Shown here: positions 17,628 through 27,594 of the stretch, in pieces
Position numbering within the stretch: the first letter of the stretch is position 1
Layout: each line of letters starts with the position of its first letter
From: Pandoraea fibrosis
Lineage (GTDB): Bacteria > Pseudomonadota > Gammaproteobacteria > Burkholderiales > Burkholderiaceae
NCBI RefSeq assembly: GCF_000807775.2
Contig: NZ_CP047385.1
Coordinates: 310,001-374,000, forward strand
Reading direction: 5' to 3'
DNA: 64,000 nt
Position numbers and translations under genes: made by a program
Notes under the pieces: generated by a model
Database searches by the model: none
The model's input: only the letters and a program-made list of their open reading frames with translations
Told to the model about the DNA's origin: nothing

Positions 17628-18620
17628 TTGGGTGGACCACCACGCGCGACGCAGGTTCGCCGGGGCGTTGCATTGACTGGCTGGCTGCTTGGCTGCCTGC
17701 TCATGACGCTCGCCGTCACACTGGACGCCGCGTCGAGCGTGACGCCGCGTGCCGTGACGCCACGCACGTTGCCGCTGGTGGTGCCCGAGCCGGGCGAATC
17801 GCCGCCGGGCGCCAATCTCCCGTTCTACGAAGCCCGCAAGGGCGACATGACCATCTACGTGATGGGCACCCTGCACGTTGGCAAGCCCGACGACTATCCA
17901 TTCCGCAAAGTGGTGGTCGATGCCTTGCGCGTGTCGAAGGTGGTGGCATTCGAGCTCTCGCCTGACGATCTGACGATGTCGCAGGACGACGTGCAGAAGT
18001 ACGGCATGTGCACGCGCGCCTGTCTGCCGAAGATGATTCCGGCGCCGTTATGGCGCAAGTTGAGGGATCGTCTGAAGGGCAATCCGGCGATGCTGGCCGA
18101 GATTCGTCACATGCGACCGTGGCTGGCCGCGCTGCTGGTCGAGACGCTGGATTCGATGGGGGCCGATCTGCAAACGGAGTACGGCACCGAGAATCAGCTC
18201 GAGAACATCTATCGCGGCCGTATCGTCGGTCTCGAGTCGCTCGCGGAGCAGATGGACGCCTTCACCGGCCTGACCTCGGCGCAGCAGAACGAGTTGCTGG
18301 CCCAGGAACTGGTGCTCACGCCCAAGACAGCGACGGCGCAGGTCGAGGAACTGCACCGCTTGTGGCGTGCGGGCGACGCGGAGCTGGTGTTCGACTGGTC
18401 GCAGGGAAAGTCGGCGCAAGTGCGACGTAACGTGGCATTGGCCGACGCCATCGACGAGCGCATTCTGTATTCGCGCAACCGGCGTTTTCTGGCACGCATG
18501 CTCTTTCTGACAGACCCGGGCAAACCGGTGTTCGTCGCCATCGGCACATTGCACCTCGGTGGTCCGCACGGCGTGCTGCAACTGCTGCGCGAGCACGGAT
18601 TTTCGGTGGCGCAGCGGTAG
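17628..18620 (+). CDS. TraB/GumN family protein
   Basis: A 330-residue protein with an N-terminal hydrophobic segment (TGWLLGCLLMTLAVTL) that is probably a signal peptide or anchor, followed by a TraB/GumN (Tiki-like) domain. The paired GX2H motifs of this putative metallohydrolase family are visible: GTLHVGKPDDYPF near residue 84 and GTLHLGGPHG near residue 308, with FELSPDD between them. It starts with TTG only 5 nt after the dppF stop, behind GAGGGA, so it is probably the sixth gene of the operon; a later TTG within the signal segment is also possible. A role in peptide processing alongside a dipeptide importer is a guess. Confidence 0.75.
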   Translation: MGGPPRATQVRRGVALTGWLLGCLLMTLAVTLDAASSVTPRAVTPRTLPLVVPEPGESPPGANLPFYEARKGDMTIYVMGTLHVGKPDDYPFRKVVVDALRVSKVVAFELSPDDLTMSQDDVQKYGMCTRACLPKMIPAPLWRKLRDRLKGNPAMLAEIRHMRPWLAALLVETLDSMGADLQTEYGTENQLENIYRGRIVGLESLAEQMDAFTGLTSAQQNELLAQELVLTPKTATAQVEELHRLWRAGDAELVFDWSQGKSAQVRRNVALADAIDERILYSRNRRFLARMLFLTDPGKPVFVAIGTLHLGGPHGVLQLLREHGFSVAQR

Positions 18621-18642
18621 TCTGGGACGGTCATAAGAACAG

Positions 18643-18668
18643 CGGGCGATCTCAGTAGGAATCGCCCG
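18643..18668. terminator. hairpin between convergent transcription units
   Basis: CGGGCGAT (18643-18650) and ATCGCCCG (18661-18668) form a perfect 8-bp stem with a 10-nt loop, 23 nt after the TraB-family stop and about 95 nt beyond the ureG stop on the other strand. No T-tract follows on either strand, so termination activity is uncertain. Confidence 0.4.
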
Positions 18669-18761
18669 AGAAACAAGCCGACCCGATTGATTCCTCCCAA
18701 CCCTGACGATTAATTGGGCAACACTCGTGTGAGTGGCGCCCCGTCGGGCTCGCGCATTACC

Positions 18762-19400
18762 TCAAGCCAGCATCCCCCGCGCTTCGATAAAGCTGATGAT
18801 TTCCTGAAGGCCTTTGCCTTCCTTCATGTTCCCCATGACGAAAGGACGCATGCCGCGCATCTTCTGCGTATCCGAGCGCATGATGTCGAGCGACGCACCG
18901 ACGTAAGGTGCAAGGTCAGTCTTGTTGATGACGAGGAGGTCTGACTTGGTAATGCCGGGGCCACCCTTGCGCGGGATCTTCTCGCCGCCTGCGACATCGA
19001 TCACGTAGATCGTCAGATCCGAGAGTTCGGGGCTGAACGTGGCGGCGAGATTGTCGCCACCCGATTCGATGAAGACCACGTCGGCGTCGGGAAAGCGATC
19101 CAGCATGCGCTCGACAGCTTCAAGATTGATCGACGCGTCTTCGCGAATGGCCGTATGCGGGCAGCCTCCTGTCTCGACGCCCAGAATACGTTCGGGCTCC
19201 AATGCACCTGCCACCGTCAACAGGCGTTGGTCTTCCTTCGTATAAATGTCGTTGGTGATGACGACGAGATCGTAGCGCTCGCGCATGGCTTTGCAGAGCA
19301 TCTCGGTCAGGGTGGTCTTGCCGGAGCCGACAGGGCCTCCGATGCCGACACGCAGCGGCGGATTCTTCTTGGTACGACGGGCGTTGGCAGAAGTCGTCAT
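18762..19400 (-). CDS. ureG: urease accessory GTPase UreG
   Basis: A SIMIBI-class GTPase that carries Ni2+ from UreE to the UreDF-bound apo-urease and drives activation by GTP hydrolysis. The 212-residue protein has the P-loop [10 protein letters not shown] (21-30), the nickel-binding Cys-Pro-His motif at 80-82 ([11 protein letters not shown]) and the NKTDL guanine-specificity motif. It is the last gene of the urease cluster, 59 nt downstream of ureF. Confidence 0.97.
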   Translation of the reverse strand: MTTSANARRTKKNPPLRVGIGGPVGSGKTTLTEMLCKAMRERYDLVVITNDIYTKEDQRLLTVAGALEPERILGVETGGCPHTAIREDASINLEAVERMLDRFPDADVVFIESGGDNLAATFSPELSDLTIYVIDVAGGEKIPRKGGPGITKSDLLVINKTDLAPYVGASLDIMRSDTQKMRGMRPFVMGNMKEGKGLQEIISFIEARGMLA

Positions 19401-19459
19401 GGCGAATGTCGTGGGTGGCGGAGAAAAGGCACAAAGAGAAAGACGCAGGGCATCGCGTC

Positions 19460-20185
19460 TTACGAACGGAACAGACGTGAATACTGTGTCTCGTGACGCG
19501 ACGCGAGAATCGCGAGCACCGGGGAAAACGTGTTGATCTGGTCATCGGGCAACGACGCCGCCCGGTGGGCCGCGTCGACGACGCGAGGGCGCAGCGCGAC
19601 AATGACGCGTTGCGCGGCCAGTTGTCCGAGCGGAACCGCCTTGAGTGCACCGGCGACCTGATTCTCGAGCCAACTGAACGCGTAAGCCACGAGCGTGTCG
19701 GGCAGCGCGGCGCCATGCGTCAGTGCCGCAAACGCGAAGGCCGTCGGCAGGGCAATCGGACGCAGCGACGCCAGGTGATCCCGCTGGGCCGGTTCGCCCC
19801 ATTCGAGCGAGAGCGCGAGTTGCGTGAGCGACCAGCCCATCTGCTCGGTTTCCGCGCGCAATTCGGCTGCCTCACGCGTGGCGAGCAGCCAATCGTTAAC
19901 CTGCGTGAGCGATGCGATATCCCCCGCTCGCCAGTGCCGCCACTGTCGGGCGAGTAGTGCCATCTCGCCGGTCGTGAAGACTCCGTCGAGTTGGCTGGCA
20001 ATCCATTGCCCGGCGCTCGGCGCGTCGTGAATGATACCGTGCTCGACAGCCGCCTCGAGGCCCTGCGAATAGCTGAACGCGCCGATGGGCAGCGCCGGCG
20101 AGGCGAGATGAAGCAGCGCCGCAAGCGATTGCAACGACGCGGCGGCAACCGTTTCAGTGAGAGGACTGGCCAGACTTGCCGTCAT
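19460..20185 (-). CDS. ureF: urease accessory protein UreF
   Basis: A 241-residue, Ala- and Leu-rich helical protein. UreF bridges UreD and UreG in the activation complex and acts as the fidelity checkpoint for GTPase-coupled nickel insertion. Conserved segments include [17 protein letters not shown] near the N-terminus and the C-terminal [13 protein letters not shown]. The start lies inside the 3' end of ureE (32-nt overlap), consistent with translational coupling. Confidence 0.95.
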   Translation of the reverse strand: MTASLASPLTETVAAASLQSLAALLHLASPALPIGAFSYSQGLEAAVEHGIIHDAPSAGQWIASQLDGVFTTGEMALLARQWRHWRAGDIASLTQVNDWLLATREAAELRAETEQMGWSLTQLALSLEWGEPAQRDHLASLRPIALPTAFAFAALTHGAALPDTLVAYAFSWLENQVAGALKAVPLGQLAAQRVIVALRPRVVDAAHRAASLPDDQINTFSPVLAILASRHETQYSRLFRS

Positions 20186-21056
20186 CGGTCGGACTCACAG
20201 GGGTAGGCTCGACGCCAACGTTGCTGACGCCCGGCGTAGGAGAAGGGTCATGCCCGCAGTCGGGGCCGTGTACGTGAACTTGACCGGTGGTGCGATCGTC
20301 GTGAGCGTGCGAGTGAGCGCAATCGGGGCCGTGCACATGTCCCGACGCGTGATCGTGATCGCAGGCCGCGCCATGCACGTGACCGTGATCATGGCCATGC
20401 GAATGCCCATGCCCATGCCCATGCGAGTGTCCGTGGTGATGGCCGTGATCGTGCTCATGATCATGATCATGCGAGTGACCATGGTGTTCGTGGAAAACCT
20501 TCTGAGCGATAGCGAAGTCTTCGGCGAACGTCGCATCGTGTCCGTGCTTGTGTCCGCCGCCGTAAGCCCCGGCCTCGGGTTCGAACGGCATGAGCGCTTC
20601 GGCAACGTCGACATCGAGCCGCAGCAGCATGTCGCGCAGCACGGGGTCGTATTCGAGCTTGAGATAGCCGTCGCCAACCTCTACCGGGGTATGCCGGTTG
20701 CCAAGGTGATATGCCGCGCGGGTGAGCGCGAGCGCTGTGGCTGCGCTCACGAGCAGCACGGTCTCGGCAGCCGCTTCCACGCGGATGAGACCGCCATCGT
20801 CGGCCACGAGCACATCGCCGCCACGCAGTACGGTGCCGCGCGGCAGGAACAGCGCCACCTCTTCACCGGTGTCGAGCGTGGCGCGCAGTCGGCTCTTGCT
20901 GCGGGCGTCGAACGGCAACACGAGTGCGGGGGCGCGACGCGCCAGCGGCGCGGCAATGCGTCCGGCGTCGAGACGTTTCTCGACACGGCGCAGTGTCGAC
21001 GATGCGACGGTCTCGGCGTTCCCGGTGGAGGAGGGTGATTCGGAATCTTGCGACAT
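20154..21056 (-). CDS. ureE: urease accessory nickel metallochaperone UreE with a long His/Cys-rich tail
   Basis: Binds and delivers Ni2+ during urease maturation. The N-terminal and metal-binding domains (about 21-160) include the conserved [15 protein letters not shown], which carries the central nickel ligand. After residue 188 comes a tail of about 110 residues: positions 189-269 contain 32 histidines. Three HVHG-X-X-C units occur at 226-232, 240-246 and 261-267, so cysteines are placed at regular intervals. Total length is 300, far above the 150-200 usual for UreE. The gap to ureC is 3 nt, and the stop overlaps ureF by 32 nt. The tail suggests nickel storage beyond simple delivery; this is inference. 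Confidence 0.92.
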   Translation of the reverse strand: MSQDSESPSSTGNAETVASSTLRRVEKRLDAGRIAAPLARRAPALVLPFDARSKSRLRATLDTGEEVALFLPRGTVLRGGDVLVADDGGLIRVEAAAETVLLVSAATALALTRAAYHLGNRHTPVEVGDGYLKLEYDPVLRDMLLRLDVDVAEALMPFEPEAGAYGGGHKHGHDATFAEDFAIAQKVFHEHHGHSHDHDHEHDHGHHHGHSHGHGHGHSHGHDHGHVHGAACDHDHASGHVHGPDCAHSHAHDDRTTGQVHVHGPDCGHDPSPTPGVSNVGVEPTPVSPTDDGKSGQSSH

Positions 21057-21059
21057 GGT

Positions 21060-22760
21060 TCAGAAAAGGAAGTAGCGTTGCGCCATCGGCAGCACGGTGG
21101 CGGGCTCGCACGTCAGCAGCTGACCGTCGGCGATGACCTGATAGGTCTCGGGGTCGACACTGATGTGCGGCAGCCAGTCGTTGTTGACCATGTTGGCCTT
21201 GGTGACCTGCCGGATATCGCGCACCGGCACGATGCGCTTGGACAGCCCGTAACGGCCGGCCACGTCGCCATCGTACGCCGCTTGCGACACGAACGTGAGG
21301 GATGTGCGTGCCATCGCCCCGGCGCGCGCGCCGAACATCTCGCGGTAATGCACCGGCTGGGGCGTCGGGATCGACGCATTCGGGTCGCCCATCAGCGCCG
21401 AGGTAATCATGCCGCCCTTGAGAATGAGCGTCGGTTTTACGCCGAAGAACGCCGGCTCCCACAGCACCAGATCGGCCCATTTCCCCACTTCGACCGAGCC
21501 GATCTCATGGGCCATGCCGTGCGTGATCGCCGGGTTGATCGTGTATTTCGCGACGTAACGCTTGACGCGGAAGTTGTCGGCCTGTGCCGTGTCGGTCCCC
21601 AGCGCGCCGCGCTGCACCTTCATCTTGTGCGCGGTCTGCCACGTGCGCATGACGACTTCGCCGACGCGCCCCATTGCCTGCGAGTCCGAGGAGATCATCG
21701 ACAGCGCGCCCAGATCGTGCAGGATGTCTTCGGCGGCAATCGTCTCGCGCCGGATACGCGACTCGGCAAAGGCGATATCTTCCGCGATGGCCGGGTCGAG
21801 GTGATGGCAAACCATCAACATGTCGAGATGCTCGTCGAGCGTGTTGATGGTGTAGGGACGGGTCGGATTGGTGGACGAGGGCAACACGTTCGGCTCGCCG
21901 CACACCTTCAGAATATCGGGGGCGTGACCGCCCCCGGCGCCTTCGGTGTGATACGTGTGGATCGTGCGGCCGTTGATGGCCGCAACGGTCGCTTCGACGA
22001 AACCGCCTTCGTTGAGCGTGTCGGTGTGAATCGCGACCTGAGTGTCAGTCGCGTCGGCCACCGACAGGCACGCGTCGATGGCGGCAGGTGTGGAGCCCCA
22101 GTCCTCGTGCAGCTTCAGACCGATGGCGCCGGCTTCGATCTGCTCGAGCAGCGGCGCGGGTTGGCTCACGTTGCCCTTGCCGAGAAAACCGAGATTGATT
22201 GGCCAGCCATCAGCGGCTTGCAGCATGCGCTCCAGGTGCCACGGTCCGGGGGTGCAGGTGGTAGCGTTCGTGCCGGTCGCGGGGCCGGTGCCGCCGCCGA
22301 GCAGCGTGGTCACGCCCGACGAGAGCGCTTCCTCGATCTGCTGCGGGCAGATGAAGTGGATATGCGAGTCGATGCCACCGGCCGTGACGATCATCCCTTC
22401 GCCGGCAATCACTTCCGTCGCACCGCCGAGCGGGATGGTGACGCCAGGCTGGATATCGGGATTGCCGGCCTTGCCGATACCCCAGATGCGGCCGTCCTTG
22501 AGCCCGATGTCGGCTTTGACGATGCCCCAGTGATCGATGATGACGGCGTTGGTGATGACGGTGTCGACGACATCGGCGCGCGTGCGCTGCGACTGGCCCA
22601 TGCCGTCGCGAATGACCTTGCCACCGCCGAACTTCACCTCTTCGCCGTAGATCGTGTAGTCGCGTTCGATCTCGATGATGAGTTCGGTGTCGGCTAGTCG
22701 CAGACGGTCGCCCGTTGTCGGGCCGAACATTTCCGCATAAGCGCGGCGTGAAATCTTCAT
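21060..22760 (-). CDS. ureC: urease alpha subunit UreC
   Basis: The catalytic subunit that hydrolyses urea to ammonia and carbamate at a di-nickel centre. Length is 566 residues. All key residues are present: H133 and H135 (SHIHF), the carbamylated K216 (GLKLHEDWG), H245 (AIHTDTLNE), H271, the general acid H319 in the flap (MVCHHLD) and D359 (SSDSQAMG), one lower than Klebsiella numbering. The start overlaps the ureB stop as ATGA. It forms the (UreABC)3 enzyme with the products of the two small upstream genes. Confidence 0.98.
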   Translation of the reverse strand: MKISRRAYAEMFGPTTGDRLRLADTELIIEIERDYTIYGEEVKFGGGKVIRDGMGQSQRTRADVVDTVITNAVIIDHWGIVKADIGLKDGRIWGIGKAGNPDIQPGVTIPLGGATEVIAGEGMIVTAGGIDSHIHFICPQQIEEALSSGVTTLLGGGTGPATGTNATTCTPGPWHLERMLQAADGWPINLGFLGKGNVSQPAPLLEQIEAGAIGLKLHEDWGSTPAAIDACLSVADATDTQVAIHTDTLNEGGFVEATVAAINGRTIHTYHTEGAGGGHAPDILKVCGEPNVLPSSTNPTRPYTINTLDEHLDMLMVCHHLDPAIAEDIAFAESRIRRETIAAEDILHDLGALSMISSDSQAMGRVGEVVMRTWQTAHKMKVQRGALGTDTAQADNFRVKRYVAKYTINPAITHGMAHEIGSVEVGKWADLVLWEPAFFGVKPTLILKGGMITSALMGDPNASIPTPQPVHYREMFGARAGAMARTSLTFVSQAAYDGDVAGRYGLSKRIVPVRDIRQVTKANMVNNDWLPHISVDPETYQVIADGQLLTCEPATVLPMAQRYFLF

Positions 22761-23062
22761 AGCGCCCCCATGACGCGACCCGCGAAACCGAAGACGCGGC
22801 GATCGCCTGCGAGCGCGACCAGTTCGACGGTGCGTTGCTGCCCCGGCTCGAAGCGCACCGCCGTGCCGGCCGCAATATTCAGACGAAAGCCACGCGCCGC
22901 TTCGCGGTCGAATTGCAAAGCGTCGTTGACTTCATAGAAGTGGAAGTGCGAACCGATCTGGATCGGACGGTCGCCGGTATTGGCGACGCTCACGCTGAGG
23001 GTCGGACGACCTTCGTTCAGCGTGATCTCACCTGCGGCGGGTAACAGTTCTCCGGGAATCAT
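22757..23062 (-). CDS. ureB: urease beta subunit UreB
   Basis: A 101-residue structural subunit starting [19 protein letters not shown] and containing the conserved [10 protein letters not shown] motif. The length is typical of separate (unfused) beta subunits. It overlaps ureC by 4 nt. Unusually, it is separated from ureA by a nickel-permease-type gene. Confidence 0.97.
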   Translation of the reverse strand: MIPGELLPAAGEITLNEGRPTLSVSVANTGDRPIQIGSHFHFYEVNDALQFDREAARGFRLNIAAGTAVRFEPGQQRTVELVALAGDRRVFGFAGRVMGAL

Positions 23063-23100
23063 GCGCGTCTCCGAATAGGCGTGACGGGGGCGACGGCGAC

Positions 23101-23784
23101 TCAGGCCGCTGCGGCGAGCAGCGAAAGGCCATACGCCAGCACACCGGCGCCCAGCAAACGGGGGACCCAGACGGTGCGATGGCGCAGGGCAACGCCGACG
23201 GCGATGCCGATGCCGTGCAGCATGCCGGTCGCAAGGAGGAAGCCGGCCATGTAATGCATCGCACTCGCCTCATCGGGCAGTTCCGCGCCGTGCGCGAAGC
23301 CGTGGAAGACGGCGAAAGCGCCCACGATGGCGGCGCCTGCCCAGCCCGGCAGCTTCGCCCGTGTGGCGAGCATCAGTCCGAGCACGAGCAGCGACACAGC
23401 AATCATCGGCTCCACGCCCGGCAACGAAACCTCGTGCGACATGCCGAGCAGGCCACCGGCGGCGAGCATGGCGACGAAGGCCACCGGAGCAAGCCAGACA
23501 CGCCTGGACGTGAGCGAACTCCACAACCCGACGACGATCATGGCGCACAGGTGATCTGCACCGGTCAGCGGATGGAAGAAGCCGGCGGCGAAACTGCTGG
23601 CGGCGTCGTGACCCGGATGGCCGGGGTGCGCGAGCGCGACGCCCGATGCGGCGAGCAGCGCGAGGCCGGTCGCGGCGCGCGCGAGCCGACGCTGCGTGTG
23701 GTCGGAGGCGATGGCGCAAGCCGTCAGCGAAGTGGCGGACACTTCGGCGGCATCATGAGCATTGAGGGGGCGGTCCACTGACAT
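23101..23784 (-). CDS. ureJ: HupE/UreJ family nickel permease
   Basis: A 227-residue membrane protein with an N-terminal extension and hydrophobic signal-like segment ending ALAHPGH, then about six helices. The HupE/UreJ hallmark [12 protein letters not shown] (an H-X5-DH arrangement) and the later [11 protein letters not shown] are present; these residues bind Ni2+ in characterised members. Located between ureA and ureB, it very likely supplies nickel for urease. The ATG at 23784 gives a leader of about 30 residues before the hydrophobic core, so a later start is possible. Confidence 0.88.
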   Translation of the reverse strand: MSVDRPLNAHDAAEVSATSLTACAIASDHTQRRLARAATGLALLAASGVALAHPGHPGHDAASSFAAGFFHPLTGADHLCAMIVVGLWSSLTSRRVWLAPVAFVAMLAAGGLLGMSHEVSLPGVEPMIAVSLLVLGLMLATRAKLPGWAGAAIVGAFAVFHGFAHGAELPDEASAMHYMAGFLLATGMLHGIGIAVGVALRHRTVWVPRLLGAGVLAYGLSLLAAAA

Positions 23785-23903
23785 GAGACGTCCTTAGGGT
23801 GTTGTTATCGACGACGAAGAAACGGATACGAATCGAAACCGGATCGCACACAAGCGAAGGCGACGCGACAGGGAATGCCGGCACTCGCGCGCGCGTGCGC
23901 CCA

Positions 23904-24206
23904 TCAGGGAATCGGGTGATGCACGGTGACGAGCTTGGTGCCATCCGGAAAGGTCGCTTCGACCTGAATGTCGGGAATCATCTCCGGCACGCCGTCCATG
24001 ACGTCGTCGCGGGTCAGCAGCGTCGTGCCGTAGTGCATCAGGTCGGCCACGGTGCGACCATCGCGCGCGGCTTCCATGAGGGCGGCGCTGATGAAGGCGA
24101 CCGCCTCCGGATAGTTGAGCTTCAGGCCGCGCGCGCGCCGACGTTCGGCGAGCAGGGCGGCGGTGAAGATGAGCAGCTTGTCTTTTTCGCGTGGCGTGAG
24201 CTTCAT
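23904..24206 (-). CDS. ureA: urease gamma subunit UreA
   Basis: A 100-residue structural subunit starting [23 protein letters not shown]. It has the conserved [21 protein letters not shown] and the C-terminal [14 protein letters not shown]. The length is standard. About 119 nt separate it from ureJ downstream and 170 nt from the ABC transporter ATPase gene upstream, so it may have its own promoter; I saw no convincing one. Confidence 0.97.
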   Translation of the reverse strand: MKLTPREKDKLLIFTAALLAERRRARGLKLNYPEAVAFISAALMEAARDGRTVADLMHYGTTLLTRDDVMDGVPEMIPDIQVEATFPDGTKLVTVHHPIP

Positions 24207-24376
24207 CGTAACGAAGAAATTTCAATGCGAAGGGTTCAAGGGGGTGACGCGGCTGCCGCACATCATAGGCGCGCGTTCGCGTGTGCGCCACTGCGTTTTG
24301 CAGGCCGCTTGCCGCGCACCAAAAATGTGCGAAGTGTGTTCCTGGCGGCGATGGAAGGCGTCGTTCCCCGGCGTTG

Positions 24377-25099
24377 TCATTGGCAGATGAACCGTTGCAA
24401 TTCCGGCGTGGACGGCTGCGTGAACAGCGACTCCGGCTCGCCCGACTCCCAGATCTTGCCCTGATGCATGAACACCACGCGATCCGATACATGGCGCGCG
24501 AAGCGCATCTCGTGCGTCACCAGGATCAGCGTCATGCCCTCGGCGGCAAGGTCTTCGAGCACCTTGAGAACTTCGGCGACCAGTTCGGGATCCAGTGCCG
24601 ACGTGATCTCGTCGCACAGCAACACGGCGGGGTTCATGGCGAGCGAGCGGGCAATCGCGACACGTTGCTGCTGGCCGCCCGAGAGTTGCGACGGATAGCT
24701 GTCGAACTTGTCGGCGAGTCCCACCTTGGCGAGCATGGTGTGGGCGATCTCGCGGGCGTCGGCGCCGGACGTTTTCTTCACCACCTTTTGCGCGAGCATC
24801 ACGTTCTCGCCGGCCGACAGATGCGGAAACAGGTTGTACTGCTGGAACACCATCCCGACCTTCAGACGCAGGGCGCGCAAGTCGGTGTCGCGCGCACCGA
24901 CGTGTACACCGTCGACGGCGACGCTGCCGGCGTCGAAACGCTCAAGGCCGTTGAGCGTGCGCAGCAACGTGCTCTTGCCCGAGCCGCTCTTGCCGATGAT
25001 CGAGACGACCTGACCGCGTTCGACGTCCATGTCGATGCCCTTGAGCACCGGGGTTTCGCCGAAGCGTTTCTGCATGCCCCTGACTTCAATGAGCGACAT
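24377..25099 (-). CDS. polar amino-acid ABC transporter ATPase
   Basis: A 240-residue GlnQ-type ATPase with Walker A GKSGSGKS, signature LSGGQQQRVAIARS and Walker B LLCDEITSALD. The ATG at 25099 follows AAAGGAAA and overlaps the upstream permease gene by 14 nt. It is the last gene of a four-gene amino-acid importer that lies inside the urease cluster between ureD and ureA. Confidence 0.92.
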   Translation of the reverse strand: MSLIEVRGMQKRFGETPVLKGIDMDVERGQVVSIIGKSGSGKSTLLRTLNGLERFDAGSVAVDGVHVGARDTDLRALRLKVGMVFQQYNLFPHLSAGENVMLAQKVVKKTSGADAREIAHTMLAKVGLADKFDSYPSQLSGGQQQRVAIARSLAMNPAVLLCDEITSALDPELVAEVLKVLEDLAAEGMTLILVTHEMRFARHVSDRVVFMHQGKIWESGEPESLFTQPSTPELQRFICQ

Positions 25100-25736
25100 G
25101 GAGTTTCCTTTCAAGATGACGCGCCCACAGCGATAACGGATAGCAGGCAGCGAAGTAGAGCAGGGCAACGAGTCCGTACACGGTGAACGGCTGGAACGTC
25201 GCGTTGGTCAGCATGGTGCCGGTCTTGGTCAGTTCGTCGAAACCGATGATCGACGCGAGCGCCGTGCTCTTGATCACTTGCACCGAGAAACCGACCGTGG
25301 GCGCGATGGCGATGCGCAGCGCCTGCGGCAGAATGACGTGACGCAGTTGTTCGCCGTAACGCATGGCAAGGCTCGACGACGCTTCCCACTGACCGTGCGG
25401 GATGGCGTCGACACAGCCGCGCCAGATTTCCGTCAGATAGGCGCTGGTGTAGAGCGTGAGGCAAACGGCGGCGGCGATCCACGGCGACACGTCCAGGCCG
25501 AGCAGCGGCAGGCCGAAGAACACCAGAAACAACTGCATGAGCAACGGTGTGCCCTGAAAGACTTCGATGTATAGCGCCACGGCATTCGCGGCCCATTGCA
25601 CGCGTCCCACGCGTACCACGAGCAGCAGCAGCGCGACCAGGCCGCCGAAGACGAAGGCGATCGCCGACAGGGCGAGCGTCCAGCGTCCGGCCAATAGCAG
25701 ACCGTGCAGCATGTCCCATATCGAGAACTCGGTCAT
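25086..25736 (-). CDS. polar amino-acid ABC transporter permease (second)
   Basis: A 216-residue membrane protein of the His/Glu/Gln family of permeases. The motif QGTPLLMQLF and the EAA-type loop SSLAMRYGEQLRHVILPQAL are clear. It heterodimerises with the adjacent permease. The start overlaps that gene by 4 nt (ATGA), and the stop overlaps the ATPase gene. Confidence 0.9.
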   Translation of the reverse strand: MTEFSIWDMLHGLLLAGRWTLALSAIAFVFGGLVALLLLVVRVGRVQWAANAVALYIEVFQGTPLLMQLFLVFFGLPLLGLDVSPWIAAAVCLTLYTSAYLTEIWRGCVDAIPHGQWEASSSLAMRYGEQLRHVILPQALRIAIAPTVGFSVQVIKSTALASIIGFDELTKTGTMLTNATFQPFTVYGLVALLYFAACYPLSLWARHLERKLHVAH

Positions 25737-26419
25737 CGCGCACCTCCCCGGACCTTGACGGTGCCGCGAAAGAGCCGGCGCGCGCAACGCATCAACACGC
25801 GGCGCAGCGCAATCGCGAGCATGAGATACAGGGCGGTGACGATCAGATAGCTCTCGAATGCCCGGAACGTGCGCGACTGCACGAAGTTCGCGGCATACGA
25901 CAGATCGGGCACGGAGATTTGTGAGACGACCGCCGATCCGAGCATCACGATCACGATCTGGCTGGCGAGCGCGGGGAATACCTTGGCGAACGCCTGCGGC
26001 AGGATCACATGACGCAGGATCTGTGCGCGCGTCATGGCGAGCGACAGTCCGGCTTCAGACAGTCCGTTCGGCACGGCACGCATGCCCGCGCGAATGATCT
26101 CCGTGGCATAGGCGCCAAGGTTCACACTCATGGCGACGATGGCGGCGGTGGTCTCGTCGATATGAATCCCCAGGCTCGGCAGCCCGAAGAAGATGAAGAA
26201 AAGCTGCACGATGAACGGCGTGTTGCGGATCAGTTCGACGTACAGGCCCGCGATCGCCTTGAGCCATCTCGGCCCCTCTTCGCGGGCGACGGCGCACAGC
26301 GCACCGACGATCACCCCCACGACCGTGGACACGGCCGTCAGGGCGATCGTCAGTGCGGCGCCGCGCACAAAGAGCATCAGGTATTGCCGCAGATCGGCAA
26401 AGTCGAGGACGTAATGCAT
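25733..26419 (-). CDS. polar amino-acid ABC transporter permease (first)
   Basis: A 228-residue membrane protein of the same family, with IRNTPFIVQLFFIFFGLP and the loop GLSLAMTRAQILRHVILPQAF. The ATG at 26419 gives the typical short periplasmic N-terminus. It lies 52 nt downstream of the binding-protein gene. Confidence 0.9.
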   Translation of the reverse strand: MHYVLDFADLRQYLMLFVRGAALTIALTAVSTVVGVIVGALCAVAREEGPRWLKAIAGLYVELIRNTPFIVQLFFIFFGLPSLGIHIDETTAAIVAMSVNLGAYATEIIRAGMRAVPNGLSEAGLSLAMTRAQILRHVILPQAFAKVFPALASQIVIVMLGSAVVSQISVPDLSYAANFVQSRTFRAFESYLIVTALYLMLAIALRRVLMRCARRLFRGTVKVRGGAR

Positions 26420-26471
26420 GTGAAGCCGGTGGTGAGTCGCCAGGTAAGTTGGGCCGCAGCCCGCATGCAGA

Positions 26472-27335
26472 TCAGAGATCGGCCGGCAGCGGCATGCCGA
26501 GCCACTTCTGCGAGACCTTGCCAAGCGAGCCGTCCTTCTTCGATGCGGTGAGGATGTCGTTGACCTTGGCGAGCAGTCGCGGCTCGTTCTTGTTCAGGCC
26601 GACGAAGCAGGGCGAATTCTTGATGAGGAACTTCGGCTCGGGCTGCTTGGGCGGATGCTTGGCGAGAATCGCCGCGGCCACGACGTTGCCCGTGGCGACC
26701 AGTTGCACCTGACCCGAGAGGAAGGCCGAGATCGTGCCGTTGTTGTCTTCGAAGCGTTTGATCGTGACGTCGGCCGGTGCGATCTTCGACAGTTCGAGGT
26801 CTTCCACGGCACCGCGCGTCACACCGATGGTCTTGCCCGAGAGGTCGGCAGGCTTGGACACGGCGAGATCCTTCGGGCCGAACACACCGTTATAGAACGG
26901 CGCATACGCTTCCGAGAAGTCGATGACCTTCTCGCGCTCGGCGTTCTTGCCGAGGCTGGAGATCACGAGGTCGGCTTTGTTCGTCGTGAGGTAGGGCACG
27001 CGGTTCGCGCTGGTGACCGGCACGAGTTCGAGCTTCACGCCCATGCCCTTGGCCAGCAGGGCGGCGGTGTCGATGTCGTAGCCGGCCGGCTTCATGTCCG
27101 GACCGATGGAGCCGAACGGCGGGAAGTCTTGCGGCACCGCCACGCGCAGGGTGCCGCGTTTGACGATGTCGTCGAGCCCGTCGGCGTGGGCGGCGCGCGG
27201 CATCGCCACCGTGAACGCAGCGATGGCGCTGACGGCGAGCATCAGCGTCGTGAAGGTGCGACGGGCGCGGGCACGTGCGCTGAGCGTGGTGGCGACGACT
27301 TCGTGAGAGACGGCGGTGCGGGTGAACGGCAGCAT
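26472..27335 (-). CDS. amino-acid ABC transporter periplasmic binding protein
   Basis: A 287-residue SBP family 3 protein. The N-terminus is long and basic before a hydrophobic stretch (LMLAVSAIAAFTVAMPRAAHA), so the signal cleavage site is near residue 52. The mature part starts with DGLDDIVKRGTLRVAVPQDFPPFG, as expected for Glu/Gln/His binders. The ATG at 27335 is preceded by GAGG. A sigma-54-type promoter and NtrC-like half-sites lie upstream. The amino acid bound cannot be told by eye. Confidence 0.88.
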   Translation of the reverse strand: MLPFTRTAVSHEVVATTLSARARARRTFTTLMLAVSAIAAFTVAMPRAAHADGLDDIVKRGTLRVAVPQDFPPFGSIGPDMKPAGYDIDTAALLAKGMGVKLELVPVTSANRVPYLTTNKADLVISSLGKNAEREKVIDFSEAYAPFYNGVFGPKDLAVSKPADLSGKTIGVTRGAVEDLELSKIAPADVTIKRFEDNNGTISAFLSGQVQLVATGNVVAAAILAKHPPKQPEPKFLIKNSPCFVGLNKNEPRLLAKVNDILTASKKDGSLGKVSQKWLGMPLPADL

Positions 27336-27429
27336 GACGGCAACCTCGGGTATCGGGGGCGAAGTATTCCGGCAACAGGAGTGTGCCGGCGGCCGGATCA
27401 TCTGGTCTGACCGGTCGATACAGTGAGGT

Positions 27430-27445
27430 AGCAGGAATCGTGCCC
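27430..27445 (-). promoter_or_regulatory. sigma-54 (-24/-12) promoter of the amino-acid transporter
   Basis: Read on the minus strand, the sequence is GGGCACGATTCCTGCT. This keeps the invariant GG and GC with exactly ten bases between them and differs from TGGCACG-N4-TTGCW at two positions. It would start transcription near 27420, giving an 85-nt leader to the binding-protein gene. Confidence 0.65.
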
Positions 27446-27594
27446 GGTGTTGCCGAATGCCGTGCGTGATACGGCGCAGGGCGCAAGCGCGTCATCACCG
27501 CCGACACAAGGGCGACGGCGGGAAGCGGAAAGACGAAAGGTCAGCCCAGTATTGGTGCGAAATCGAGGTGGCAGGGTGTCGTGGCCGGGGCTGC

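Noticed and set aside
20340..20500. Tandem-repeat locus or CRISPR-like array
   Set aside because: The short-period repeat is simply the His-rich coding region of ureE; there are no spacers.
21048..22697. A 549-codon open frame on the plus strand opposite ureC
   Set aside because: ureC has all urease active-site residues; the opposite frame has biased, motif-free composition.
24299..24314. GG-N10-GC arrangement upstream of ureA resembling a sigma-54 promoter
   Set aside because: The -24 part reads CGGCAA and the -12 part CTGCA in GC-rich DNA; the match is too weak compared with the two other sites.
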